A DNA stretch of 64,000 nt from an uncultured Eubacteriales bacterium (GTDB lineage: Bacteria; Bacillota; Clostridia; Oscillospirales; Oscillospiraceae): assembly GCA_900544765.1 (NCBI GenBank), contig UQWI01000008.1, positions 75,804 to 139,803 on the forward strand, given 5' to 3'. A program made the position numbers and the translations under genes. The first letter of the stretch is position 1; each line of letters starts with the position of its first letter. Shown here one piece after another: positions 42,766 to 50,186 of this stretch. The notes beneath the pieces are model-generated. The model searched no databases. It was not told where the DNA came from and saw nothing but the letters and a program-made list of their open reading frames with translations.

Positions 42766-43959
42766 TTATTGTCCGTGCCATTTGAACGCCCGGCGGAATC
42801 CTGCGTCGACTGCTTCCTGCACGGTAAAGGCATAGAATTCTCCGGGGTTTTTAATCTGCGTGATGTCATATTGTGCATCCATGGGCAAGTGATAAATCTT
42901 GGTTGCCTCACCGTTTTCACCGTGCCCAATGTTACACTTTATTCTTGGGAAATCCGTCAAAGCGTGATTCTCGACTACTGTTATGTGCAAGGAAGCTGCC
43001 ACAGACTTCGCCTTTTCGGATAGCTTGGTGTTTGTGATAAACAAACCTCTTACTGATTCGGGAAATACATGGTGCTCAATACGATAGAGAACACAGGTTC
43101 CGTAAAGCTGCATAATGTGCTTCTCGTGAATGGTCTTATTTGATGACCAGTATTTGCACTGGATAATCAGAATGATGTCGTCCTTCTTGGCTATTATATC
43201 TCGTCCCATATCTTCAAGTTTCAAATAGCTTCCAGTGGCATCAACAACATAACCTTTTTTGCTATACTCATAAGCCACTGAAAGCTCATAGTCTCGGCCT
43301 ATCTGCCACTTACTCTTGTTGTGGGACTGGATATACCTATCAAGTGCGAGCTGGTCGCGTTCTATTTGGGAAAGGGACAACCATTCCTCGCGCGACAGGT
43401 ATTCCATAACAGGGTCATATTCCGATATTTCGCCTGTGAAATTGAGGCCTTTATAGTCTGTTTCAAGGATGTCGTCGAGAGCGGGATACAATGTGCGAAG
43501 ATACTCTAGTTGGTAAGTAGCGACTTTAGCTTCTTCGATACGCTTTTGTGCGTCAGCTCGTATGGCACGAACTGACGCTATTTTCTTCTCGCGCTGAACG
43601 TTATGACCCCACTCCAGCTTTTTAGCTTCAACTTCAAAATCGTATGTTAGATAGTCAGCCATCATACCGGCAAGCCAGGGCATGGCCGTAAGGTTAGATG
43701 AGAGCAAAGCATTTAAATTAGCTTTGTGCTTTTCCAATTCATCTACAGCGCGATTGCGCTCAATTGTCAAAGCGACGATTTTACGGTTATGCTCAACAGT
43801 AAGGGCTTTGACCTGCTTATCATGTTTTGCCTCAATTGTCTCTAGTTCCTGCTTTAAGGCGTCATACGCTTTCTTCTGCGTATTTTCAGCTTTTGTTCGT
43901 CGGTATTTAATGCTATCTCTAATCGAAAAAATAATAAAGGGAAATCCATAGACGCTCAT
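42766..43959 (-). CDS. Mrr-like restriction endonuclease-fold protein with coiled coil
   Basis: A 397-residue protein with a hydrophobic N-terminus, a long coiled coil (about residues 20-150) and a C-terminal PD-(D/E)xK nuclease domain. The active site is seen as GRDYELSVAYEYSKKGYVVD (Glu), DMGRDIIAKK (Asp) and ILIIQCKYWS (Q-x-K), the Mrr pattern. Mrr-type nucleases cut modified or foreign DNA. The frame stays open upstream of ATG 43959 with a hydrophobic helix and a GAGAGG site before an ATT codon at 43998, so the true start may be there. It lies beside the toxin-antitoxin locus on the same strand, in the region where temperate phages carry defence cargo. Confidence 0.82.
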   Translation of the reverse strand: MSVYGFPFIIFSIRDSIKYRRTKAENTQKKAYDALKQELETIEAKHDKQVKALTVEHNRKIVALTIERNRAVDELEKHKANLNALLSSNLTAMPWLAGMMADYLTYDFEVEAKKLEWGHNVQREKKIASVRAIRADAQKRIEEAKVATYQLEYLRTLYPALDDILETDYKGLNFTGEISEYDPVMEYLSREEWLSLSQIERDQLALDRYIQSHNKSKWQIGRDYELSVAYEYSKKGYVVDATGSYLKLEDMGRDIIAKKDDIILIIQCKYWSSNKTIHEKHIMQLYGTCVLYRIEHHVFPESVRGLFITNTKLSEKAKSVAASLHITVVENHALTDFPRIKCNIGHGENGEATKIYHLPMDAQYDITQIKNPGEFYAFTVQEAVDAGFRRAFKWHGQ

Positions 43960-44038
43960 TATAGCGATGAATATAGAAAAAAGAATATCTATAAAAATCG
44001 CCCTCTCTCGTTTTACTTTCTGTAATCATCAAAATATA

Positions 44039-44404
44039 TTATCCGACATTCGCTGGCACTGCTTCGGCAGGGTCTGCATATTTCTGAAGAATGAGATTGA
44101 CTGCGAGCCTGTCAGATTCATCCGCGCGGCGATAAAGCTCTATTAACTCACGCTCTCCGGAAGTATATTCGCTAGGCGCAATCTTGGGAACGCTGCCGCT
44201 TGCCCTTTGCAATATGTCAGTGAAATCTATTTCATACATAGAGCATAGCTGCAAAAGTTGGTTCATATCAATTTTGCTTTTACCTAGCTCCCAGCTACTC
44301 ACGTTTTGATTTGTTATGCCCATACGTTGAGCAACTTCTTCCTGAGATAAACCAGCACTTTTGCGCGCATTGCGCAAGAGTGGCCCCAGCGCTTTATAAA
44401 ACAT
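44039..44404 (-). CDS. Phage CI-like repressor (XRE helix-turn-helix)
   Basis: A 121-residue lysogeny repressor. The N-terminal XRE HTH reads LRNARKSAGLSQEEVAQRMG then NQNVSSWELGKSKIDM, and the C-terminal part (EYTSGERELIELYRRADESD) is a short helical dimerisation region; there is no LexA/CI-type protease domain, so induction is not by RecA self-cleavage of this protein. ATG 44404 follows GAGGTGAG. It is transcribed divergently from the early operon across two operator dyads. It could share the minus-strand transcript with the Mrr-like gene. Confidence 0.9.
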   Translation of the reverse strand: MFYKALGPLLRNARKSAGLSQEEVAQRMGITNQNVSSWELGKSKIDMNQLLQLCSMYEIDFTDILQRASGSVPKIAPSEYTSGERELIELYRRADESDRLAVNLILQKYADPAEAVPANVG

Positions 44405-44422
44405 TTGTCTCACCTCAAAGAT

Positions 44423-44451
44423 ACAATACCGCACAGCTAGGCAAAAGTCAA
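44423..44451 (-). promoter_or_regulatory. Promoter of the repressor gene
   Basis: On the minus strand TTGACT (44446-44451), 17-base spacer, TATTGT (44423-44428). The -35 overlaps operator O1. Confidence 0.78.
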
Positions 44452-44463
44452 ATAAAAATTTGA
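44448..44463. promoter_or_regulatory. Operator O1
   Basis: Palindrome TCAAATAAAAATTTGA overlapping the -35 of the repressor promoter. The half-site TCAAA is shared with O2. Confidence 0.75.
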
Positions 44464-44470
44464 TTTGCAC

Positions 44471-44499
44471 TTGACAATCAAAATATTATTTGATATTAT
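44471..44499 (+). promoter_or_regulatory. Early lytic promoter
   Basis: TTGACA (44471-44476), 17-base spacer, TATTAT (44494-44499). Operator O2 fills the spacer. Confidence 0.88.
44477..44494. promoter_or_regulatory. Operator O2
   Basis: Palindrome ATCAAAATATTATTTGAT lying exactly between the -35 and -10 of the early promoter, so repressor binding would block polymerase directly. Confidence 0.78.
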
Positions 44500-44539
44500 G
44501 CAGATGAACCCAAATGATATTTGGAAAGGAGACGCGGAT

Positions 44540-44764
44540 ATGAGACGCGCGGACACTGTAGATACGCAAGGTATGAGAGAATACATCGCCAATTCCGGGA
44601 TTAAACAAAACTGGCTTGCAGCGGCGTGCGGTATGACCGAAAACCAGCTCACACTTTCACTAAATGATAAGCGAGCATTTAAGGCAGATGAATACTTTCG
44701 GATTTGCTTGATGCTTGGGGTTTCTCTAAAGACATTCGTCACAGTAAGGGAGGTTCCGGCGTGA
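44540..44764 (+). CDS. Small Cro/CI-like DNA-binding protein
   Basis: A 74-residue protein, first gene of the early transcript. It has a short HTH-like region: MREYIANSGIKQNWLAAACG followed by MTENQLTLSLNDKRAFKADE, which matches the Cro/CI fold in miniature. Position opposite the repressor suggests a Cro-like antagonist. ATG 44540 has AAAGGAG upstream; earlier ATGs lie before or at the expected transcription start. Its stop overlaps the next start as GTGA. Confidence 0.8.
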   Translation: MRRADTVDTQGMREYIANSGIKQNWLAAACGMTENQLTLSLNDKRAFKADEYFRICLMLGVSLKTFVTVREVPA

Positions 44765-45201
44765 CGGACACTGCGGCTGAATGGGCTTTCATTATATGCC
44801 TTTCAGCATATACGATTCTGATATTCGCGCCTGCGCTTGTGCTGCGGATCACGGACAAGAATATAAACGTGAGCGTACTCATTCAAAACCAAAAGGGCAT
44901 AAACATTTACATAGCTGAAAATGTTGAGATTCAACTCGGTTGGGTGCCGGTTGGCGGCTACATCGCTTTTATGCTTGTACAGGCAATAATCCGCGTTATG
45001 TGGATTGCAAAGCCGGCCGGGATCTGGCTCGGCGCTTGGCTCGGCTTAGGAGCAGGTTTTTTGACGGCGGCGATAGCAACGACGGTTCTGGTTAAAGCGA
45101 AAAGAAATGCGCCCGCAGCAGCGGCAACTGCGGCGAGCGCGATTCTCGGACTATTCTGGAGCCTTTTGATGGTTCTCATCGCGGTACAGCTGAACGGCTG
45201 A
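44761..45201 (+). CDS. Prophage membrane protein
   Basis: A 146-residue protein with hydrophobic segments at about residues 7-28, 60-80, 85-110 and 120-143. Start is GTG 44761, overlapping the previous stop, with GGAGG 6 bases upstream. The 3' end overlaps the convergent minus-strand gene by 51 bases. The family is unknown; membrane proteins in this slot of lysogeny regions sometimes act in superinfection exclusion, which is speculation here. Confidence 0.7.
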   Translation: MTDTAAEWAFIICLSAYTILIFAPALVLRITDKNINVSVLIQNQKGINIYIAENVEIQLGWVPVGGYIAFMLVQAIIRVMWIAKPAGIWLGAWLGLGAGFLTAAIATTVLVKAKRNAPAAAATAASAILGLFWSLLMVLIAVQLNG

Positions 45202-45543
45202 GGTGAGAGCGGCTTCTATCTGCTTGCGGTCGCTCTTGTGGAGGTCATCATACAGCCGGTCAAGAGCTTCGGCGAGAGCGCCGGACGTCTCCGCGCGCAT
45301 GGAAGCGACGAGCGCGAACGCTTCCGTCCTCGGCTGCCAGTCCTGCGTATTGGCGGTGCGGGATACGGCTGCCACCATCTCCGAGAAGCGGGATTCGGCG
45401 GCGAGCTCGCGCTCGTGCTCCCACTGCTTTTGCAGATGGTCAAATTTAATCTGCAACTCTTTAGAAGCGGAGCGCTTGGCAATGACAGCGGCAACTATCG
45501 TAGCCAGCACGGGAAGCACTATGCCGAGAATATCAAGCAACAT
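45151..45543 (-). CDS. Small membrane-anchored coiled-coil protein
   Basis: A 130-residue protein with an N-terminal transmembrane helix (DILGIVLPVLATIVAAVIAK) and a helical, charged region with heptad character (SKELQIKFDHLQKQWEHERE). ATG 45543 is preceded by GGGAGGTG. It is the only minus-strand gene inside the early region and overlaps the preceding gene tail to tail, so it may be expressed from the prophage independently of the lytic operon. Function unknown. Confidence 0.68.
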   Translation of the reverse strand: MLLDILGIVLPVLATIVAAVIAKRSASKELQIKFDHLQKQWEHERELAAESRFSEMVAAVSRTANTQDWQPRTEAFALVASMRAETSGALAEALDRLYDDLHKSDRKQIEAALTSAVQLYRDENHQKAPE

Positions 45544-45609
45544 ATTTTCACCTCCCTTCGCGGACATTTTACCATCCGGCGGAGCGGAAGGCAACGGGAG
45601 GAGGTAGCC

Positions 45610-45822
45610 GTGGGCGAGTACAATCAAGCACTTAAAACTTTGATAAAAGCGCGCTTCGGCAGCGAAGCAGAGATGGCACGTCAAGTGGGCAGAAGCAGAC
45701 AATCCATTAACAAAATGACACGAAAGGGACGCTCACCGAAAATATCCGAGCTGAATTGGTTGGCGGAAGTCTTAGGCGTCAGCGTGGCAACGGTAGTTGA
45801 TGCGTTTCAAACAGCGCAGTAA
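45610..45822 (+). CDS. XRE-family helix-turn-helix protein
   Basis: A 70-residue DNA-binding protein covering one HTH domain: ARFGSEAEMARQVGRSRQSI followed by NKMTRKGRSPKISELNWLAE. GTG 45610 has GGAGGAGG 6-7 bases upstream. It is the third DNA-binding protein of the switch region and may control the early genes that follow. The next gene overlaps its stop (TAATG). Confidence 0.82.
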   Translation: MGEYNQALKTLIKARFGSEAEMARQVGRSRQSINKMTRKGRSPKISELNWLAEVLGVSVATVVDAFQTAQ

Positions 45823-46070
45823 TGAGGAACCGACCTGATTACAAGGCGGCTATGGAGCGCCTTGGTAAATTCGGGAAACTGTTCTTAGATTACAAGGGCT
45901 GTCCGCGTGGAGCCACCGGCCGGCTGTGTGGTCCGATTGAGGATGAAGTGTTGAGCATGGATGTGCTCACCGACGTTGATGGTGGACGGTGGATACCAGT
46001 AAACGAGGATGCTCTGCGTGAACTTGTGGGGCGGTACAAGGAATTGAAAGCCAAAAGTGAAGAAGCATAA
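45822..46070 (+). CDS. Hypothetical phage protein
   Basis: An 82-residue basic protein (RRP-rich start, YKAAMERLGKFGKLFLDYKG) with three cysteine-free predicted helices and one CxxG-type turn. It starts within the stop codon of the HTH gene. No family recognised; early-region accessory gene. Confidence 0.6.
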   Translation: MRNRPDYKAAMERLGKFGKLFLDYKGCPRGATGRLCGPIEDEVLSMDVLTDVDGGRWIPVNEDALRELVGRYKELKAKSEEA

Positions 46071-46187
46071 CCCTTGTGCTCCCTTCCAGTCCCTAATAAG
46101 CCATTTTACCACTAGAGGCGGGAGGGGACAACTGGGGAATTGGACAAGGCGCAGCTTGCATAGGCTGGCAAATGGAGGTGAGGGGCC

Positions 46188-46385
46188 TTGAATGAGCCTA
46201 TATATCCCATCGTCACGCGGGAGGAAATCGCGGACGGGTACATAATGCGATATGACTACGGCCCCAAGCAGGGGGTTACAACCTGCATTGTCCACCATCG
46301 ACCGGCCACGGCCGAGGAAAGGGCACGGATGCGGAGCGGCATCAACAGGATAATACGTCCGTATGGCTACGAGCTGGCGGACTGA
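46188..46385 (+). CDS. Hypothetical phage protein
   Basis: A 65-residue protein, MNEPIYPIVTREEIADGYIM at its start, preceded by GGAGGTGAGGGG. It lies between two early genes after a 117-base gap in which I see no other gene. No family recognised. Confidence 0.6.
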   Translation: MNEPIYPIVTREEIADGYIMRYDYGPKQGVTTCIVHHRPATAEERARMRSGINRIIRPYGYELAD

Positions 46386-46399
46386 GAGGGGAAACCAGT

Positions 46400-47332
46400 G
46401 TGCACACATATGATGAACGCGAGATGCAGGAATATCTCGCCGAGCAGGTAAACGAAATGATAAACGAGCGGCGGCGCCCGGAGCGGCGCCGGTCCCCGTT
46501 CAGGCGGGCCGTGGAGGCGCTGCTGCTCTCTGCACTTCTGGCGGGGCTGCTGGCGCTGGTGCTGATACGTGCCTTAGCAGACGGCGAGCCGCCGGCGGCG
46601 GAACTGCCGGCGGCAACTTGGACAAGCGTCACACTGGCCGCGCCGGAGACGCCGGCACCGGAGCCTTCACCCGAGCCGGAGCCGGTCCCGGCGACGGTCA
46701 CGCTCACGAGCCGGTACGCGCCGGTGACCGAGGACGAGATAGAGCTGATAGCCCGCATTGTCCACCTGGAGAGCAACAACCAGGCGTTTGAGGGGCAGCA
46801 GGCCGTAGCCGAGTGCATCCTAAACCGCATTTGGGCGGACAACTTCCCGGACACGGCGCAGGAGGTGGTCTACTCCGCCGGGCAGTTCACGACGGCGGAG
46901 GGCGCGGCGCGAGCCATACCTACACTTGAAAATTACATGGCCGTCATGGCTGCACTATACGGCGAGCCGGTGACACCGCTGGACGTGGTGTACTTCAACG
47001 GCGTGCCGGAGAGCCGCTACGTCTGGAGGCAGATAGACGACCATGTGTTTTGTTATCAGTATCCATGGGCCTACGAGAGCGGGCAGTACAACAACAGAGA
47101 CAGGGAGGTACATACAGTGTCAGTCACAATCTACAACTGGACAGTAACCCATCCCGAGCATGGCACGGCCAAAGTAACCGCAGTCAACCGCTACTTCGCC
47201 GTGCTGGCCGCGGCACAGGACTGGGGCATAAGCAGCAAACTCAAATTGCACGCAGAGTGTGATGTCGAACAGGGGGAGCCGGTTATGACGGCCACGCCGG
47301 AGCTGGACGCGGAGGACTACGGCGATGTCTGA
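46400..47332 (+). CDS. Membrane-anchored SleB-like cell-wall hydrolase with extra C-terminal domain
   Basis: A 310-residue protein. An N-terminal cytoplasmic basic segment is followed by one transmembrane helix (ALLLSALLAGLLALVLIRAL, residues about 35-54), a Pro/Glu linker, and a SleB/Hydrolase_2 domain from about residue 112: ELIARIVHLESNNQAFEGQQ has the catalytic Glu, with VAECILNRIW and VYSAGQFTT. From residue 240 (VSVTIYNWTVTHPEHGTAKV) a distinct small domain begins, with an internal GGGAGG and in-frame GTG at 47117. GTG 46400 is the start. An anchored wall hydrolase in the early region is unusual for a lysin. Confidence 0.82.
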   Translation: MHTYDEREMQEYLAEQVNEMINERRRPERRRSPFRRAVEALLLSALLAGLLALVLIRALADGEPPAAELPAATWTSVTLAAPETPAPEPSPEPEPVPATVTLTSRYAPVTEDEIELIARIVHLESNNQAFEGQQAVAECILNRIWADNFPDTAQEVVYSAGQFTTAEGAARAIPTLENYMAVMAALYGEPVTPLDVVYFNGVPESRYVWRQIDDHVFCYQYPWAYESGQYNNRDREVHTVSVTIYNWTVTHPEHGTAKVTAVNRYFAVLAAAQDWGISSKLKLHAECDVEQGEPVMTATPELDAEDYGDV

Positions 47333-47753
47333 CTATCCGGGGTACGATACGCTATGCCGTCACTGCGGCAAGCCGATAATCTTCATCCGCACGACCAACG
47401 GCAAGCTAATGCCGTGCGACGCCACGCCGGTCAAATACTGGCTCAGCGACGACGAGCGAGGCGTAATGGTATACCAGCGCAACGGCACATATGCCCGTGC
47501 CATGCTGGACGGCCTGCCGTCGACGTGCTCCGGGAGCGGATACCGTCCGCACTGGCCGAGCTGCACGAAGAGGGACAAGCCCGCCAAGCCCGTACCTCGG
47601 CCTGACAGTCCGGCCCGCGTGGCTATCCGCGAAAGAATAGAGCGTGAGCGTGAGGCGAAAGCGGCGCGCGAGGCCAAGGCCGCAGAGAAGCAGGTAGCGG
47701 CGGAGCGGCTGCGCGAGGCCGAAGCGGCGCAAGCGAGCCTGTTTGACCGATAA
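47325..47753 (+). CDS. Phage zinc-finger-like protein
   Basis: A 142-residue protein. The first half has CRHCGKPIIFIRTTNGKLMP followed by C and later cysteines (CSGSGYRPHWPSC), a plausible zinc site; the second half is a long Ala/Glu/Arg helix ending SLFDR. It overlaps the previous gene by 8 bases. Related proteins recur in Firmicute phage early regions without known function. Confidence 0.7.
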   Translation: MSDYPGYDTLCRHCGKPIIFIRTTNGKLMPCDATPVKYWLSDDERGVMVYQRNGTYARAMLDGLPSTCSGSGYRPHWPSCTKRDKPAKPVPRPDSPARVAIRERIEREREAKAAREAKAAEKQVAAERLREAEAAQASLFDR

Positions 47754-48268
47754 TGGACATTGAGGTCTGCCGCAAGTGCAAAAAGTATGATGCGGACATT
47801 GATGCCTGCGCCTATCTGCTCCGGACTGGGCATACCCGAGGGCAGATAGTACAGAGCGCGCGGGGACGAAGAATCGTTGTCTACCCGGAGCCATGCGACA
47901 AGTACGAACCCTTAGATGACATGCAAAAGAAGGGCGCGCGCAGCCGGTCCGGCCGAAAACTGCAAAGCTTCCCGGAGCGGGACAAGCTCTATGCTCAGGG
48001 GCTTAGCGACCACAAAATAGCCGAAGCACTGGGCACCAGCTCCAGCGCTATATTGGGCTGGCGGCGGGCGCGCGGACTGCCGCCAAACGACCAAAGCTCC
48101 AACAAAATAACGAAAGAGGAACAGGATGCGCGGCTAAAGCTCTATTATCAGGGGATGACCGATCGAGCGATGGCCAAGGAATTGGGCGCTACAGTGGCGA
48201 GCATATGCAGCTGGCGGCGCCGGATGAAGCTGCGGCCGAACGCATCCGCAAAAGGAGGCAGGAAATGA
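47753..48268 (+). CDS. Phage protein with zinc site and two HTH-like repeats
   Basis: A 171-residue protein. The N-terminus has CRKCKKYDADIDACAY plus a later Cys in EPCDKYEP. Two similar HTH-like units follow: DKLYAQGLSDHKIAEALGTS then ILGWRRARGLPP, and LKLYYQGMTDRAMAKELGAT then CSWRRRMKLRPN. The duplication suggests binding to a repeated or palindromic DNA site. Its start codon overlaps the previous stop (TAATG). It could be a middle-operon regulator. Confidence 0.72.
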   Translation: MDIEVCRKCKKYDADIDACAYLLRTGHTRGQIVQSARGRRIVVYPEPCDKYEPLDDMQKKGARSRSGRKLQSFPERDKLYAQGLSDHKIAEALGTSSSAILGWRRARGLPPNDQSSNKITKEEQDARLKLYYQGMTDRAMAKELGATVASICSWRRRMKLRPNASAKGGRK

Positions 48269-48828
48269 TAATCAACGACAAAGCCCTAGCCAAAGCACTC
48301 AAGCGCTCGGGAATGACAGGATTCAAGATTTGCGTAAATGGTAATACCGCGCGGCTGGTTTCCTGGGACTGGGCGGCGAAGATACGGCTCTCCGGAGCGA
48401 ATGAGCCGCCGAAGCTGACGCTCGCGGCGCTCGTTGAAATGCTCGGATACATACCGGGCGACGGCGAGTGCGGACACGTCTATAAAACTAAGAGCGGCTG
48501 GGAGTGGCAGGACATGACCGAGGGAGTGTTCGACAGCGACTACAACACACTCGCACGCCACGAGCAGAGCACTATGAGTTGCGTGCTGCTGCCTATCCGC
48601 TTTTCCGGACCGCTGGTGCTCACGATGACCGGGAAGATGTACCGTGTCACGGGACCCGGCTCGCTTGCCGCAGATATGAGCGCGTTCTGCTTCAAAGAAC
48701 CCGGCTCGCTGTGCTTCGGCGACGCCGACAGCGAGCTGTACATAAGCTGTCAGCGCCCGGAACTGCCGAGCCGGACGTGGCAGCAGCTTGAGGGTATCGA
48801 CTGGGAGGTGCGCGAAGATGGCGTATGA
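48265..48828 (+). CDS. Hypothetical phage protein
   Basis: A 187-residue protein starting MIINDKALAKALKRSGMTGF, with AGGAGG 6-7 bases upstream and an ATGA overlap with the previous gene. The middle region has SGWEWQDMTEGVFDSD and VLLPIRFSGPLVLTM. No recognised domain. Encoded in the tightly spaced early operon. Confidence 0.62.
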   Translation: MIINDKALAKALKRSGMTGFKICVNGNTARLVSWDWAAKIRLSGANEPPKLTLAALVEMLGYIPGDGECGHVYKTKSGWEWQDMTEGVFDSDYNTLARHEQSTMSCVLLPIRFSGPLVLTMTGKMYRVTGPGSLAADMSAFCFKEPGSLCFGDADSELYISCQRPELPSRTWQQLEGIDWEVREDGV

Positions 48829-49144
48829 ACTAGTAAGAAACAAGGACAAGCTCTGCGACCTGGTAGAGAGCCTGGGCTTTACCCTGCCGGAGCGGCAAAA
48901 CATAGCGTTCACGCGCTACAGGGACGGGCAGATGTCGCTGAAATTCTCGCTCACCGGTGAGAGGTACGAGTATTTCCTGAGCACCGGCACCGAAGGAATA
49001 ATACTGATGCGCAATATCCGGCGGCTGAACACGGAGGACACTATATATTGCGAACAGGATTTTATGCGCGTCAGCATAGGCAAACTCCTGGCGGCGGGAA
49101 TGCTCAAAGAAGTGAATGAAGGCGTACAGGCTCCGGCCGAGTGA
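48818..49144 (+). CDS. Hypothetical phage protein
   Basis: A 107-residue protein (MAYELVRNKDKLCDLVESLG) overlapping the previous gene by 11 bases, with GGGAGG about 10 bases upstream. No recognised domain. Confidence 0.6.
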   Translation: MAYELVRNKDKLCDLVESLGFTLPERQNIAFTRYRDGQMSLKFSLTGERYEYFLSTGTEGIILMRNIRRLNTEDTIYCEQDFMRVSIGKLLAAGMLKEVNEGVQAPAE

Positions 49145-49421
49145 GGCCGGGTTGCGGGAGCTGGCGCGGCGGGTATTCGGCGTCGATGTTAAGGGCCCGC
49201 CGCGCTTTTCGGAACGGCAAAACGGCGAGGGGGCGCTGACATGGCGCACGGGCGGAGCCGAGCACACTCTGCGCATCGGAGCCTGCCGGGGCCAGGCAAT
49301 ACTCACCCACGAGTGGATGGAGCGGGACAAGCTTGGCTTTCGCCGTCACTGCTGCGATGCGGAGCGGGTGCAGGTGGCGGTGATGCTAGAGCTGGAAATG
49401 TTAGAGGAGGTAGAGCTGTGA
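49116..49421 (+). CDS. Hypothetical phage protein
   Basis: A 101-residue protein, Arg/Glu-rich with a CCDAERV segment, overlapping the previous gene by 29 bases. No recognised domain and no strong ribosome-binding site; translation is probably coupled. Confidence 0.55.
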   Translation: MKAYRLRPSEAGLRELARRVFGVDVKGPPRFSERQNGEGALTWRTGGAEHTLRIGACRGQAILTHEWMERDKLGFRRHCCDAERVQVAVMLELEMLEEVEL

Positions 49422-49735
49422 ACTTTAAGTACACGATTTTTGAAGGGAAAGGCCGGGGCGTAGACGTCCAGAACTTCTTTCACGAGCTTACAAAGGGCGG
49501 CATCGAGATAGTACAAATGGGGATATTGCTTTCCCCGAGCGGCCTGAACTGCTGCTTCGGGAGTAATCGAAACACATGGAGGCTGTTGTGCGAGATGTGT
49601 GGAGAGGAAAAGCTGGAGGCCTGGAGAAAGAGAGCGGGCAAGTATTTCAAGACCGAGGAATTCGCGCTTATCTTGCAGGAGCTGGCGGAGATACTTGCCG
49701 GCCTGCCAGATGAGGCGGACGACTGTGGAGGTTGA
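49418..49735 (+). CDS. Hypothetical phage protein
   Basis: A 105-residue protein starting at GTG 49418 with GAGGAGG 7 bases upstream and a GTGA overlap with the previous stop. Mostly helical with cysteines at GLNCCFGSN and CEMCGEEK. No family recognised. Confidence 0.6.
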   Translation: MNFKYTIFEGKGRGVDVQNFFHELTKGGIEIVQMGILLSPSGLNCCFGSNRNTWRLLCEMCGEEKLEAWRKRAGKYFKTEEFALILQELAEILAGLPDEADDCGG

Positions 49736-49749
49736 GGGAGGCCATTGAA

Positions 49750-50016
49750 GTGGATGACTACAGACGCGCCCTCCTGGGCGACCACGAGGCGGCGAAGCGG
49801 CTGACGGATGCGGGGGCGCTGGTGCCGTGTTCGTGGTGCGGGAAAACCCCTACAGAAGATGATTTATTTTACAGGTGGGGGAAATATAGCTTTTTCCATG
49901 ACTGTAAAAAGGCCGGCGCCATGCGCATTGAGGGGAAAACCAGATTTGATGTGTACCTCGCCTGGAACACCCGCGCACCGATTCTGAGTGCGGAGGAGAT
50001 GGAGATGCTAGAATGA
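49750..50016 (+). CDS. Lar-like zinc-finger protein (possible restriction alleviation)
   Basis: An 88-residue protein. It has the PCSWCGKTPTEDDLFYRWGK zinc-finger half, a later histidine and cysteine (FFHDCKKAG), and the closing VYLAWNTRAP motif, which resembles AixaWNtR at the end of Lar-type restriction alleviation proteins. GTG 49750 with GGGAGG 7 bases upstream is preferred to TTG 49732. If the family call is right it could dampen host type I restriction; many phage Lar-like proteins are untested. Confidence 0.6.
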   Translation: MDDYRRALLGDHEAAKRLTDAGALVPCSWCGKTPTEDDLFYRWGKYSFFHDCKKAGAMRIEGKTRFDVYLAWNTRAPILSAEEMEMLE

Positions 50017-50186
50017 ACGATGTATATTTAGTTGCCACAGATGGCACGACAATTAAGAGCGTAACTATTTGTGATGATGCTATAGCTGATACGTCAGCAC
50101 GTCAGCTGCGCTCACGAGGGCGAAAAGTAAAAGTGTTCCATGACCGCGAGAGCTATTTGAAATATTTGAAGGAGTACAATGAATGA
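50013..50186 (+). CDS. Small hypothetical phage protein
   Basis: A 57-residue frame, MNDVYLVATDGTTIKSVTIC at its start, between two overlapping neighbours (ATGA on both sides), with GGAGATGG-like sequence upstream. The uninterrupted overlaps support it as a real gene. No family recognised. Confidence 0.62.
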   Translation: MNDVYLVATDGTTIKSVTICDDAIADTSARQLRSRGRKVKVFHDRESYLKYLKEYNE

